A program made the translations under genes and the position numbers. Positions 27,973 through 37,012 of a stretch of DNA of 64,000 bases are shown one piece after another. Under the pieces are notes generated by a model. It ran no database searches, had not been told where the DNA came from, and worked only from the letters and a program-made list of their open reading frames with translations. The stretch's first letter is position 1, and each line of letters starts with the position of its first letter. The DNA lies in NCBI RefSeq assembly GCF_024609245.1, contig NZ_JANJYH010000013.1:17680-81679 (forward strand). Reading direction: 5' to 3'. The DNA comes from Haloarchaeobius sp. FL176 (GTDB lineage: Archaea; Halobacteriota; Halobacteria; Halobacteriales; Natrialbaceae).

Positions 27973-28130
27973 GGCGCGTCACCCCCGAGCCCGACGGCCG
28001 CGACGGTGATGCCGACCATGATACCGATCAGGGAGAGCTCCCTGCCCGGGTAGGGGGACGCGACCGCGATGGCGTAGCCGCCCAGGCCGGCGAGCGTCAT
28101 CGTGGCCCCGACCACGAACGTTCGCTTCAT
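27969..28130 (-). CDS. Small membrane protein upstream of corA
   Basis: This 53-residue protein has two transmembrane stretches (about residues 5-22 and 33-50) and almost no loop. It overlaps the corA start by ATGA, which ties it to magnesium transport by context only. It could be an accessory subunit or just a neighbour. No family recognised. Confidence 0.65.
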   Translation of the reverse strand: MKRTFVVGATMTLAGLGGYAIAVASPYPGRELSLIGIMVGITVAAVGLGGDAP

Positions 28131-28211
28131 GGTACTTCCTCTGCGGGCGATGGGAAAAGAGTTGGCGCGAAAACCGGGAGAGCGAAGGGCCTCCTCTTCC
28201 AAGCCCCGGTA

Positions 28212-28640
28212 ATGAACGCGCTCGAACGGCTCTCCCCCGCCGACGGGACGACGGTCGGCGACCGGCTGCGAGTCGCGGCCGCCGACGGCGTGGTCCTCGT
28301 CGCGCTCATCGTCGCGGGCGAGCTCCGGCATCAGGTCAACCCGGTGGAACAGCCACTCGCGGTCGTCGAAACGGCGGTCCCGTTCCTGGTCGGCTGGGCG
28401 GTCGTCGGCACGCTCGTCGGCGCGTACGGCGAGCGCGCGCTCGCTGACAGACTGTGGTCGGCCCGCATCGCCGTCGGCGGCTGGCTCGGCGCGGTCGCCA
28501 TCGGCGCGATCCTCCGTGGCTCACCGTACTTCGCCGGCGCTATCCCGTGGACGTTCCTCGCGGTGATGGCCGGGTTCGGAACGGTCGCACTCGTACTGGT
28601 GCGGGTCGCGGCGGTGACGCTGCTCGCCTCGACGCGGTAG
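28212..28640 (+). CDS. DUF3054 domain-containing membrane protein
   Basis: This 142-residue protein has four predicted transmembrane helices (about residues 22-42, 52-75, 85-102 and 110-135). The stretch AVVGTLVGAY and the PWTFLAVMAGFG region fit the DUF3054 family, an integral membrane family with no known role. It is divergent from the small gene upstream of corA and converges with the MFS transporter. Confidence 0.85.
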   Translation: MNALERLSPADGTTVGDRLRVAAADGVVLVALIVAGELRHQVNPVEQPLAVVETAVPFLVGWAVVGTLVGAYGERALADRLWSARIAVGGWLGAVAIGAILRGSPYFAGAIPWTFLAVMAGFGTVALVLVRVAAVTLLASTR

Positions 28641-28663
28641 CACCGGTCGGTTCTTCGCCGACC

Positions 28664-29890
28664 TCACCGACGACCCAGGACGAGGCTCGCGGCCGCACCA
28701 AGCATCCCGATCCCCGCGAGCACCAGGAACAGCGTGTCCACGTCCGCGTAGGTCAGGATTCCGCCCGCGAGGGTGCCCCCGAGCGCGCCGACGCCGAACA
28801 CGCCGAGGTAGGTGTAGCCGTACGAGAGTCCACGGGTGCCGGCTGGCGTGTGCTCCGCGACGGCGGCCTGATACAGGGGCTGGACGACGAACACGGCGAC
28901 GCCGAGGACGGCACAGAGCGCGAGCACCGGTAGCAGCCCGAGTTCCGAGACGGGGACGAACACCAGCGCGAGCAGGCCGAGCAGCGCGAACGCAAAGGGG
29001 AGCGCGCGGCTCGGCGCCATGCGGTCGGTCAGACGCCCACCGACGTACTGGCCGACGACGCCGATCATCAACAGCCCGCTGTAGACGTACCGACCGGGCT
29101 CGAGCGTCTCGCCGCCGAAGTCGACCGGCTGGAGGGACGGGAAGCCACCGAGGATGTCGGGGAGGAAGGTGAGGGCGCCCCGGTAGTAGAGTCCAGAGCA
29201 GACGACGATGCCGAAGATGACGAGGAAGCCACCGGCGAACAGACGCTTCGACCCGGCGACGAACTCCGGCCACGAGCTGACCGCGTCGGCCTTCGACCCC
29301 CCTTTCTCCTCGCCGCCATCTGCGACGGCGGCGCGTTCGTCGACGTCGAACTGGAACGCCAGCGCGGCCCCGAGCAGAGCAGGGAGCGTGAGCACGAGCG
29401 CGACGCCGCGCCAGTCGAGCACGAGCAGGAGCAGTGTCGCGGCGAGCGGGCCGAGCGCGATACCGACGTTGCCGGCCATCCCGTGGTAGGCGAACGCCGA
29501 GCCGCGGGCCTCGACGCCGCGACTGATGAGCGAGAGGCCGGATGGGTGGTAGACGCTCGCCGCGACACCCCACAGACAGAGTGCGACGGCGACGACCCAC
29601 ACCGACGAGGCGACCGAGAGCAGCGCGAACGATCCCGCCATGCCGAGGAGACAGCCGACGATGAGCCGCTTCGACCCGACGGTGTCGGCGAGCACCCCAC
29701 CGGGGAGTGCGCCGAGCCCGAACAGTCCGTAGCCCACCGTCGTGACCACGCCGAGTGTCGCCGCATCCACCGAGAACGCCGGGCCGGCGAGCCAGACGCT
29801 CACGAAGATGGGGATGGACAGCTCGTAGGTGTGGACCATGGCATGCCCGAGGGTGACGAGCGCGACGATCGCCCGGTCGTTCCGATTCAC
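28664..29890 (-). CDS. MFS transporter (fosmidomycin-resistance-like)
   Basis: This 408-residue carrier of the major facilitator superfamily has twelve transmembrane helices in two bundles, with a hydrophilic acidic loop (about 185-220) between them. The pattern YHPSGLSLISRGVEARGSAFAYHGMAGNVG near helix 4-5 resembles the Fsr/fosmidomycin-resistance subgroup of drug exporters. Export of a toxic compound is likely but the substrate is unknown. Start at ATG 29890. The intergenic region toward 30164 contains a small inverted repeat that may be an operator. Confidence 0.88.
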   Translation of the reverse strand: MNRNDRAIVALVTLGHAMVHTYELSIPIFVSVWLAGPAFSVDAATLGVVTTVGYGLFGLGALPGGVLADTVGSKRLIVGCLLGMAGSFALLSVASSVWVVAVALCLWGVAASVYHPSGLSLISRGVEARGSAFAYHGMAGNVGIALGPLAATLLLLVLDWRGVALVLTLPALLGAALAFQFDVDERAAVADGGEEKGGSKADAVSSWPEFVAGSKRLFAGGFLVIFGIVVCSGLYYRGALTFLPDILGGFPSLQPVDFGGETLEPGRYVYSGLLMIGVVGQYVGGRLTDRMAPSRALPFAFALLGLLALVFVPVSELGLLPVLALCAVLGVAVFVVQPLYQAAVAEHTPAGTRGLSYGYTYLGVFGVGALGGTLAGGILTYADVDTLFLVLAGIGMLGAAASLVLGRR

Positions 29891-30048
29891 ACCTACACCC
29901 TGGGCAGGTCACCCGTTCAACGCTCCGGTTCCGGCAGCGAGAGAGTGACAGACGGTAACAGTCCTCGAACACTTTTTTGTGTGAAACCCCGACGAGAGGT
30001 GAGCGATACGAGAAACGCAGTACTGGAGTACGATTACTCGTGAATAAT

Positions 30049-30069
30049 ATTCTCGTAACTTATGAGAAT
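30049..30069. promoter_or_regulatory. Small inverted repeat, possible operator
   Basis: ATTCTC (30049-30054) and GAGAAT (30064-30069) form a 6-bp inverted repeat with a 9-nt AT-rich centre. It sits between the divergent MFS and small membrane-protein genes, where a regulator site would be expected. Arms this short can occur by chance. Confidence 0.25.
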
Positions 30070-30127
30070 GCAACTCAGCAAATACTGGTTCCCAACTGAT
30101 GAACTATCCGGGAGATATTTCCCAAAG

Positions 30128-30136
30128 TTATTTATG
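30128..30136 (+). promoter_or_regulatory. TATA box deciding a small-gene start
   Basis: TTATTTATG is centred 32 nt upstream of ATG 30164, leaving a leader of only a few bases. It rules out the longer frame starting at 30062, which begins upstream of the box. Confidence 0.45.
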
Positions 30137-30163
30137 TGGGCCACGCATAGTTGTTGGTACATT

Positions 30164-30406
30164 ATGACTGGGTACTACGACATCGTTCTGGGCCTGATTC
30201 CCGTCTCGTTCATCGGAGGAACTGCCGCACTGACCACGCTCGCGGACCTGGCCCTGAGCACGGCCATCCCGGTCGCCGCAGTGCTGGCGGTGCTGCTCAT
30301 CGGCCACGCGATGTTCGTCAACGCGCCGGTCGATGTCGTCGCCGAGGAGTCCAAGCACGCACAGCCCTCGACGACCAGCACGGCCGCGCCACCCCAGTCG
30401 GACTGA
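30164..30406 (+). CDS. Small two-span membrane protein
   Basis: This 80-residue protein has two transmembrane segments (about 5-24 and 33-55) and a hydrophilic Ser/Thr-rich tail. The start at 30164 (MTGYYDIVLGLIPVSF) is chosen from the promoter spacing. A longer version from 30062 would include low-GC, non-conserved sequence. Similar small proteins occur in haloarchaea. Function unknown. Confidence 0.7.
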   Translation: MTGYYDIVLGLIPVSFIGGTAALTTLADLALSTAIPVAAVLAVLLIGHAMFVNAPVDVVAEESKHAQPSTTSTAAPPQSD

Positions 30407-30459
30407 TAACCACGGTACCCAGCACCGCTCTTTTGACGCTGGCTTTCGATTTGTCGAAC

Positions 30460-31458
30460 ATGACGACCGCCCGATTCTTGACGAGTAGCGATCTCGCCGA
30501 CCTCGCTTCGCCCCCCGAGTACGTCGATGCCGTCCGTGAGGGCTACCGACAGCGTGGCGAGGGTGCGTCCGCCAAGCCGCGCTCGACGCTCCGCAACGGC
30601 GACCCGCCGGGCATGCTGTTCAGCTACGCCGCCATCCTGCCCGACACGGGTGCGATGGGCGGCTACATGTACTCCGCCGGCTTCGGGGAGGTCGACGCCT
30701 GGTTCGTGACACCGCTGTTCGACGCCGAGAGCGGCGAGCCTCTGGCGCTCGTCGACGGCGCGCACATGAACCCGTTCAAGACCGGTGCCGCGGGCGCGGT
30801 CGCCGTCGACGAGCTCGCACGCGACGACGCGACGAACCTCGCTGTCATCGGCTCCGGCGCGCAGGCCCGCGGCCAGCTCAAGACGACGATGACCGTCCGC
30901 GACTTCGAGACGGTGAACGTCTACTCCCCGACGAAGGAGAACCGCGAGTCGTTCGCTGCCGAGATGAACCGCCGGTACGACGACGCCGCGGTCGGTGCCG
31001 TGGCGTCCTCGGCGGCGGCCGTCGAGAACGCCGACGTGGTCATCACCGCGACGACCGCCCCCGACCCGGTGTTCGACGGCGACCGCCTCGAACCCGGCAC
31101 CCACGTCACTGCGATGGGTCAGTATCACCCGAAGAAGCGCGAACTCGACCACACGACCATCGAGCGGGCGACGTACGTCCCCGACCTGCGCGACCGGGTC
31201 AGTCAGGACGCCGGCTCGTTCATCTCGGCGATGGAAGCCGGCGTCGTCGACGAGGACGATATCCACGCAGAGCTCGGCGAGATCGTCGCCGGCGAAGCCG
31301 AGGGCCGGACGAGCGACGACGAGATCACGGTGTTCGACTCCGGCGGCACCGGCATCGAGACGACCGCCGGCGCCTACCTGCTGTACCAGAAGGCGATGGA
31401 GCGGGACCTCGGGACGGAGATCGAGTTCGCGCCCGCGAGCGAGGCGTTGCAGGGCTGA
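30460..31458 (+). CDS. Ornithine cyclodeaminase / mu-crystallin family enzyme
   Basis: This 332-residue protein belongs to the ornithine cyclodeaminase family, which includes archaeal alanine dehydrogenases. The Rossmann fold carries AVIGSGAQARGQLKT at about 125-139. The substrate region has NPFKTGAAGAVAVDELA (conserved Lys for the carbonyl or imine), and the catalytic Asp region reads VPDLRDRVSQDAG. Likely reactions are reductive amination of pyruvate or cyclodeamination of ornithine. Which one cannot be told from the sequence. Start ATG 30460 lies 53 bp after the previous gene. Confidence 0.9.
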   Translation: MTTARFLTSSDLADLASPPEYVDAVREGYRQRGEGASAKPRSTLRNGDPPGMLFSYAAILPDTGAMGGYMYSAGFGEVDAWFVTPLFDAESGEPLALVDGAHMNPFKTGAAGAVAVDELARDDATNLAVIGSGAQARGQLKTTMTVRDFETVNVYSPTKENRESFAAEMNRRYDDAAVGAVASSAAAVENADVVITATTAPDPVFDGDRLEPGTHVTAMGQYHPKKRELDHTTIERATYVPDLRDRVSQDAGSFISAMEAGVVDEDDIHAELGEIVAGEAEGRTSDDEITVFDSGGTGIETTAGAYLLYQKAMERDLGTEIEFAPASEALQG

Positions 31459-31483
31459 GACCGGTGCCTATCGGGAGGATGGG

Positions 31484-32251
31484 CTACTCCTCCGGCGCGT
31501 ACGTCTCGCCGGGGACGAACACCGGGAGGTCGGTGTCGCGTGCCTCGCGCGTGAGCGCGTCGAACCAGTTGCGGACCCTGTCGTGGAGGTCCGCTTTCCG
31601 TCGGAACTCGTCGTAGCGCACGTCGAAGCCGTACGGGAGTTCGTCGACGGTCGCGCTGCCGAACTCGGCGTCCTGGTAGATGGCGACCCGCTGGCCGGGC
31701 TTGTGTGTCGTCGCCGGGTTCCCGCGTCGGAGGTGGAACTCGCCGAGGATGCCGCCGGTCTCGGTGCCGACGCCGGTCGTCAGACCGCCCTGGGTGAACA
31801 GGAACAGCACCGCGTCGCTGTGGGCGGCGAACGCGATGGACTGGTCGAGCGGTGCCATCCCCTGTACCTCGGGCTCGTCGTCGCCGCGGCGCTCGTTCAG
31901 CTCCCGCGCCTGCCGGTACGTCGGGATATCGATGTCACTCGCGACGAACGCCCGGCAACTGTGGCGGTCGCGGAGCTCGGCACAGAAGTCACGGAGCGCC
32001 TGCTCCATGTCACCGCGACCGCTGTCGGTGACGTGGCGCTCCGCGTCGAACAGCGGGTCCGCCTGGAACGGGGTCGAGAGCCTGTCGCCGTCGTCGTAGG
32101 CATACGCCGCGCTGAAGGCGGTGTACGGCCCCATCACGTAGACAGTAAAATCGTTCTGGCGGCTGAACCGCGGCGGCTCGGGGGCCTGCTCGGCCAGGAT
32201 ATCGGCGATGGGCCGGCCGTCGTACCGGAAGGTCGTCTGCCCGTCGAACAT
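31484..32251 (-). CDS. DUF7509-like protein
   Basis: This 255-residue soluble protein shows a Rossmann-like pattern: an early strand FTVYVMGPYTAFSA, a central CRAFVASDIDIP and SDAVLFLFTQGGLTTGVGTETGGILGEF. This recalls nucleoside 2-deoxyribosyltransferase-like folds, and I associate it with the haloarchaeal DUF7509 family. No catalytic assignment can be made. It converges with the ornithine-cyclodeaminase-family gene. Start ATG 32251. Confidence 0.7.
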   Translation of the reverse strand: MFDGQTTFRYDGRPIADILAEQAPEPPRFSRQNDFTVYVMGPYTAFSAAYAYDDGDRLSTPFQADPLFDAERHVTDSGRGDMEQALRDFCAELRDRHSCRAFVASDIDIPTYRQARELNERRGDDEPEVQGMAPLDQSIAFAAHSDAVLFLFTQGGLTTGVGTETGGILGEFHLRRGNPATTHKPGQRVAIYQDAEFGSATVDELPYGFDVRYDEFRRKADLHDRVRNWFDALTREARDTDLPVFVPGETYAPEE

Positions 32252-32386
32252 CTGTTGGTTCGACGTTCTCGGGACGGGGAAATAAGACGCGGGGGAACGC
32301 TCGTAAAGAAGTCAGGAGAAAAGAAAGAAAAAAGTCTTTCTAATCGGTAGATACTTGTCCGGGCGCATCGTAGTACCGACCGTACC

Positions 32387-32779
32387 ATGGCCGCCGAAAC
32401 CGGAGACAGGGCGACGCCGCCGGACGAACGGGACCTCGAGAGCTACGTCGACGACCGGCTGTTCGACGACAGCGTAGGCACGCTCGCGGACCACGCCGCC
32501 CGCAAGGCCGCACTGGGCGACCCCCGACGCTACGCCATCGTGTTCCTGCTGTACGAGCGCGAGGAGGTCCCCCGGAGCGGGCTCGCTGCGGCGATCGACG
32601 ACTCCACGTTCGACCTCACCCACCACCTCGGACAGCTGGTCGACGCCGGCCTCGTCGCCCGCACCGGTGCTCCCGAGGGCGCGGACGGGCGACGGACGTT
32701 CTACGAGATCACCCACCTCGGCCGGCAGGAGATCGAGGCCGACTACCGGAACGTCACCGGCCACGACCCCGGCGAGTAG
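32387..32779 (+). CDS. ArsR-type winged-helix regulator
   Basis: This 130-residue protein is a small DNA-binding protein. Residues 38-110 form a winged helix: AALGDPRRYAIVFLLYEREEVPRSGLAAAIDDSTFDLTHHLGQLVDAGLV, with a wing RTGAPEGADGRRTFYEIT. It has no metal-binding cysteines, so it is not a classic ArsR metal sensor. The upstream region at about 32315-32345 is purine-rich and AT-rich. It is divergent from the DUF7509-like gene, so it may control that promoter too. Confidence 0.85.
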   Translation: MAAETGDRATPPDERDLESYVDDRLFDDSVGTLADHAARKAALGDPRRYAIVFLLYEREEVPRSGLAAAIDDSTFDLTHHLGQLVDAGLVARTGAPEGADGRRTFYEITHLGRQEIEADYRNVTGHDPGE

Positions 32780-32819
32780 CCGACACGCTCCCTGCATCTT
32801 CGGCGGTCGTCTCCCACGC

Positions 32820-32942
32820 TCAGACAGCGTCCGTGAGCCCGCCGTCCACACGGAGGTTCTGGCCGGTCACGTAGCTCGCGTCGTCCGAGGCGAGGTACGC
32901 GACGGCGTCGGCGGTCCCCTCAGCAACGTCCGTCGCCGCGCC
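32820..32942 (-). pseudogene. Short-chain dehydrogenase, C-terminal remnant
   Basis: The 40 codons before the stop at 32820 read as the end of an SDR-family oxidoreductase: ADAVAYLASDDASYVTGQ followed by NLRVDGGLTDAV. This is the usual C-terminal cofactor and tetramer segment. Upstream of about 32942 the similarity ends; the Rossmann domain and YxxxK active site are missing and no proper start exists. It is a truncated gene squeezed between a regulator and the presenilin gene. Confidence 0.75.
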
Positions 32943-33004
32943 GGATTTCGGGAAGACGACCGAGATGTCGAAAACCGGTTCGGACTGCGGCAGTCCGGGC
33001 CGGC

Positions 33005-34021
33005 TCAGAGCCCGAGCGCCGCCATCAGTGGCACGCCGCTTGCGAGCGCGCCGACCAAGTAGCCGCCGATTGCACCGCCGTTGAGCAGCGGGAGGCCCGC
33101 GTGGGCGCGGCCCTTCAGCACCATCCACATCAGCACGAGCAGTCCCGCTATCGTCCCGGCCATCGCCGTCAACCCGGGCAGGTTGAGCAGGATGGGGTCC
33201 GAGACGAGCGCGTCCACCGTCCCGCCGGGGATGGCGGTGTGGAAGTGGACCGCCGAGACGACGATGATGCTCGGCATGACCGCGTCGCCGAGGCCGATGT
33301 AGAACGCGTCGCGGTCCATCGCCGACTGCTCGATGTCGCCATCGTCGCCGTCGGCCGTGGGCGCGTCACCGTCGTCGGACGGACCGTCGTCGACGGCGGG
33401 GGAGTCCGCCCCGTCCACCGGTGCGTCCGGCTCGCTCCTCGGCTCGCGGAAGGAGAAGGAGAGCGTCGTCGGCGCGACGAGCACGACGGGCACCTTCATC
33501 TCCATGACCCCATCCGCGAGCGTGAGCATGTGCTTGGTCCCATACACCGAGATGGCGTCGTAGACTGCGAGCACCGTCAGCAACAGGATGGCCGGGAACA
33601 GCCCGAACGAGATGCCGAACAGGCCGGCGGCGGCCGCGCCCATCACCACCCCCGAAGCGTCGATGACCCACCACTCGGGGTAGACCAGCAGGCCGATGGC
33701 GATGAGTGCGGCGGGCGCTGCGGCGACGAGCGGCGAGAGGAACGCCGCGAACACGTACCACGAGAGCATCCCGCTCGTGAGGATGATGAATCCGCGGATG
33801 AGCCACTGCAGGTCGTACCTGAACGCGAGCAGCATCAGCGCCGTCGCGACGAGGATGGCGCCGACGTAGGCGATGCTGTTCGTCGGGTCGTTCGGGTTCT
33901 CGACGACCTGCCGGTCCTGTGCCTCGAAGGGCTGGACCAGCGAGAGCGCCCCGAGCTGGACGAGGAGGAAGATGGCGACGACGAGGCCGACGGCCCCGAG
34001 GACGCGCGTCCGGTCGTTCAT
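33005..34021 (-). CDS. Presenilin-type intramembrane aspartyl protease
   Basis: This 338-residue protein is an archaeal presenilin homologue (family A22/PSH) with nine predicted membrane helices. The catalytic aspartates are D155 in AVYDAISVYG and D246 in IGLGDAVMPS, and the PAL-type motif appears as GLPLLNGG at 309-316. An acidic, disordered loop (about 193-235) separates the two halves. The enzyme cleaves within the membrane; substrates are unknown. Start ATG 34021 is chosen because the next upstream frame portion is non-conserved. It follows gar1 and srp19 on the same strand. Confidence 0.9.
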   Translation of the reverse strand: MNDRTRVLGAVGLVVAIFLLVQLGALSLVQPFEAQDRQVVENPNDPTNSIAYVGAILVATALMLLAFRYDLQWLIRGFIILTSGMLSWYVFAAFLSPLVAAAPAALIAIGLLVYPEWWVIDASGVVMGAAAAGLFGISFGLFPAILLLTVLAVYDAISVYGTKHMLTLADGVMEMKVPVVLVAPTTLSFSFREPRSEPDAPVDGADSPAVDDGPSDDGDAPTADGDDGDIEQSAMDRDAFYIGLGDAVMPSIIVVSAVHFHTAIPGGTVDALVSDPILLNLPGLTAMAGTIAGLLVLMWMVLKGRAHAGLPLLNGGAIGGYLVGALASGVPLMAALGL

Positions 34022-34090
34022 GGCCCACCGTTCCGGCCGGCGGTTTATCGGCTTTCCGTTCGCGGACACCGACATCGGGGCGGCCCGCCG

Positions 34091-34312
34091 CTACCGGGCG
34101 TACAGCGTCTGTCCGAGCAGCAGCGCCGGGTCGTCGTCGGTCGTCACCGCGACGTAGGGCTGAGCCACGGGGCCGAACACGTCGACGACGCGGCCGACCG
34201 CGTTCAGCGACTCGTCGACCGCCTCGGTGCCGATGTCGGGGTGCTCCTCGCTGTCGGTCCGCGCGACTGCGAGCCCCTGTGCGACGCGGACGACCTCGCC
34301 GACGCGCTTCAT
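34091..34312 (-). CDS. gar1: H/ACA ribonucleoprotein protein Gar1
   Basis: This 73-residue protein is the archaeal Gar1, a subunit of H/ACA small ribonucleoproteins that guide pseudouridine formation in rRNA. It is the small beta-barrel core only, without the glycine-arginine tails of eukaryotes. The fragment [17 protein letters not shown] matches the typical Gar1 core. Its ATG overlaps the srp19 stop by four bases. Confidence 0.88.
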   Translation of the reverse strand: MKRVGEVVRVAQGLAVARTDSEEHPDIGTEAVDESLNAVGRVVDVFGPVAQPYVAVTTDDDPALLLGQTLYAR

Positions 34313-34590
34313 TCGCGGAGGGCGTTGACGTACGCCGCGACGGCCTGGACGATGTCGTTCTTCGAGTCGTCGTCGGGATTCTTCACGAGGACGCGACCGC
34401 GCTGGCGGTGTCCCTCGCGGGAGTAGCTCTTCTCGCGCTCGATGACCGCGTCGTAGCCGACCTGCTGGACGGCCTTCGCGATCTCCTCGACCTCGGGCTC
34501 CTCGACTGCGAGGTCGTCGGGGACGCGCCGTCCTGCCGAGCGAGTGAGTTCCGCGTCGAAGTACGCGGGATAGATAACGTTCTCGACCAT
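34309..34590 (-). CDS. srp19: Signal recognition particle protein SRP19
   Basis: This 93-residue protein is the archaeal SRP19, which binds the 7S RNA tips and prepares it for SRP54. The opening [20 protein letters not shown] is the RNA-binding core of the family. Length is normal for archaea. It is translated just before gar1 (ATGA overlap). Two RNA-binding proteins in one operon is consistent with a ribonucleoprotein-linked transcript. Confidence 0.92.
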   Translation of the reverse strand: MVENVIYPAYFDAELTRSAGRRVPDDLAVEEPEVEEIAKAVQQVGYDAVIEREKSYSREGHRQRGRVLVKNPDDDSKNDIVQAVAAYVNALRE

Positions 34591-34635
34591 GTGCCGACCG
34601 ACGAGCGGGGGTCGTATCGGCCTTTCGGAGTCGCG

Positions 34636-35817
34636 TTACGTCCGGCGGGCGATGCCCGCGAGCGAGAGGACGGCGACGAGCGCCGCCACGACGCCGAAGC
34701 CGGGCGAGCCGCCGTCGTCGCTACCGGTGGACTCCTCCGTCGGCGTGTCGGCGTCCGTCTCGCCGTTGTCGGTGGCAGTCGACGTTGCAGTCGTGCCTCC
34801 AGCCGTCGCGGTCGTCCCCATCGACGCTTCGCCGCGCACCGTCGCGTTCGCCTCGGCGTACGCGTCCGGGAACCAGGCCTGCGAGAGGTTCCGCATCACG
34901 TAGACGCTCCGGGGTGCGGGCTGGCTGACGTAGTTGCTGTTCAGGACGACCGTCTGGTTCTCCTGCACCGCGATGGTGTTCTGGTACGCCGGCGAGTCTG
35001 GGACCCGCGGTTCGGGCTGTCCGTCGTTGAGCAGCAGCCACTCGACGGTCAGGTTGGCGACGACCTCCGGGTTGATACGTGCGTAGCCGGCCTGAGTGTA
35101 CTCCAGGTTAGCGTTGGTGACCACGTTCTCCGCGCCGGCGGTCGTGACGAGGTCGCTGATGTACGTGTTCGGGCCGGGCGTCGTCCCGTAGAACACGTAC
35201 AGCGCCTTCGGTGACTCCTGGCCCTCTGCTGCGCGCTGGACGATGTCGACCTCGGTCTGCATCCACTCGACACTCTCGCTCGCACCTTCGCAGGCACCGA
35301 CGAGCGAGCCGGTCACGTTGACCTTGTCGTAGACGATATCCAGGCTGTCCGCGCTCCGGAACTTGTACACCGTGATACCGGCGTTACGGAGCCGGTCGAC
35401 GGTGTCCGAGCTGACTATGTTCGCCGCGAGCACGATGTCGGGCTGCTGGGCGACGACGCGTTCGACGCTGACGAACGTCCGGCCGGAGCCGGAGACGTTC
35501 GCCCACCCCTCGGAGCCCTCGAGGTAGCTCGCGTACTGGGTCGATGCGACGACCTTCGAGGTCGCCCCGATTTCGACCATCGTCTGCGCGGCGGCGGGCC
35601 CGAGCGTCACCACCGACTCGGGCGCCTCCTCGACCGTCACTTCAGTTCCCGTCGCGTCCGTCGCGGAGAACGGGAACGAGCAGTCCTCCTGTGCCGTCGA
35701 CGCCGTGTTCGTGGCCGCCGACGGGGCCGCGGCCCCACCGACGGGAGCCACGACAGCCGCGAACGAGGCGACGAGCAACAGTGCCACCACGAGCGTCGTG
35801 CGTGTACCTGCCATCAC
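34636..35817 (-). CDS. btuF: Cobalamin-type ABC transporter substrate-binding protein, PGF-anchored
   Basis: This 393-residue exported protein binds the ligand of the divergently encoded importer. A Sec leader spans residues 1-30. The body (about 55-320) is a class III periplasmic-binding fold with PESVVTLGPAAAQTMVEIGA. A Thr-rich stalk follows, then a PGF-type C-terminal anchor (SPGFGVVAALVAVLSLAG, ending ARRT) that would be processed by an archaeosortase. ATG codons lie at 35817 and 35814. Cobalamin is the usual ligand for the btu arrangement, but a siderophore is possible. Confidence 0.85.
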   Translation of the reverse strand: MMAGTRTTLVVALLLVASFAAVVAPVGGAAAPSAATNTASTAQEDCSFPFSATDATGTEVTVEEAPESVVTLGPAAAQTMVEIGATSKVVASTQYASYLEGSEGWANVSGSGRTFVSVERVVAQQPDIVLAANIVSSDTVDRLRNAGITVYKFRSADSLDIVYDKVNVTGSLVGACEGASESVEWMQTEVDIVQRAAEGQESPKALYVFYGTTPGPNTYISDLVTTAGAENVVTNANLEYTQAGYARINPEVVANLTVEWLLLNDGQPEPRVPDSPAYQNTIAVQENQTVVLNSNYVSQPAPRSVYVMRNLSQAWFPDAYAEANATVRGEASMGTTATAGGTTATSTATDNGETDADTPTEESTGSDDGGSPGFGVVAALVAVLSLAGIARRT

Positions 35818-35884
35818 ACAGTACTCACGAAGTATGCAATAAGTATTTACCTAAAGCAAGTAGATTTGAGAACCAGCACCAGCG

Positions 35885-37012
35885 ATGCGTACAGATGTCC
35901 GAGCGGTCGTGTGGTCCGTGGGCCTCGGAGCGTTGCTGCTGGCGACGATAGCCGTCTGCACGGCGGTCGGCCCGGTCGACATCGCGCCAACTGCGGTGCT
36001 CGCGGCCATCCTCAACGAGCTGTGGTTGCCGACGGGCGCGAGCCTCACCGACGGCTCTGTCCGCGTCTTCGGCGTTTCCCTGCTCCCGTTCGGGGTCGGC
36101 CTCCAGACCACGCATCCTTTCCAGTTCCACGTCGCGGAGACGACACGCGTCATCGTCGTCTCGCTCCGTCTGCCACGCATCGCACTCGCCGCCATCGTCG
36201 GCTTCGCGCTCGCCGCCGCCGGCACCGTCATGCAGGGGTTCTTCCGGAATCCGATGGCCGACCCCTCCATCGTCGGTGTCTCCTCCGGCGCAGCCGTCGG
36301 CGCGGTCTCGTTCATCACGCTCGGCGGTGCCATCCCGCTCGTCGGGACCGCCGTCCCGTTCGGCATCGAGGGCGCGGCGTTCCTCGGCGCCGTCGCCGCC
36401 GCGTTCCTCGTCTACACCATCGCGACCGATGGGGGCCGTACGCCCGTCGCAACCCTGCTCCTCGCCGGGGTCGCCGTCCAGACGTTCCTCGGCGCGGTCG
36501 TCTCGTTCCTCATGGTCACCAGCCCTGAGGGCACGCTCCAGCGGGCGTACTACTGGTTGCTCGGCGACCTCGGGATGAACGCCGCCTGGGAGCCGGTCGG
36601 CGTCGCGTTCGTCGCCGTCTCGGTATCGTTCCTCCTGCTCCTGCCGTTCACCCGGGACCTGAACGTCCTGATGCTGGGTGAGGAGGACGCACACCACCTC
36701 GGCATCGAGGTCGAGCGCACGAAGCGAATCCTGCTCGCGGTGTCGAGTGGCATCACGGCCGCGGGCGTCGCCGTCGCGGGCGTCATCGGCTTCGTCGGGC
36801 TCGTCGTCCCACACGCGATGCGGCTCGTCGTCGGCCCGGACCACCGCGTGCTCCTGCCGACGAGCGCGCTCGCGGGCGCGACGTTCCTCGTCGTCGCCGA
36901 CACGCTCGCACGGTCGACCGCCGAGGTACTGCCCGTCGGCATCGTCACCGCCGCCGTCGGCGCGCCCTTCTTCCTGTTCCTGCTCAGCCGCCGGGAGGTG
37001 CACGCGCTGTGA
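35885..37012 (+). CDS. btuC: Cobalamin/iron-chelate ABC transporter permease
   Basis: This 375-residue permease of the FecCD/BtuC family has about ten transmembrane helices. It carries the GFALAAAGTVMQGFFRNPMADPSIVGV signature and, near the end, the coupling-helix region with GVIGFVGLVVPHAMR. It pairs with the ATPase directly downstream, whose GTG start overlaps its stop by four bases. Divergent transcription from btuF leaves only 67 bp of shared AT-rich promoter DNA. Confidence 0.93.
   Translation: MRTDVRAVVWSVGLGALLLATIAVCTAVGPVDIAPTAVLAAILNELWLPTGASLTDGSVRVFGVSLLPFGVGLQTTHPFQFHVAETTRVIVVSLRLPRIALAAIVGFALAAAGTVMQGFFRNPMADPSIVGVSSGAAVGAVSFITLGGAIPLVGTAVPFGIEGAAFLGAVAAAFLVYTIATDGGRTPVATLLLAGVAVQTFLGAVVSFLMVTSPEGTLQRAYYWLLGDLGMNAAWEPVGVAFVAVSVSFLLLLPFTRDLNVLMLGEEDAHHLGIEVERTKRILLAVSSGITAAGVAVAGVIGFVGLVVPHAMRLVVGPDHRVLLPTSALAGATFLVVADTLARSTAEVLPVGIVTAAVGAPFFLFLLSRREVHAL

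Noticed and set aside
35818..35884. Cobalamin riboswitch between btuF and btuC
   Set aside because: The gap is only 67 bp, far too short for a cobalamin riboswitch, and such riboswitches are not expected in haloarchaea.
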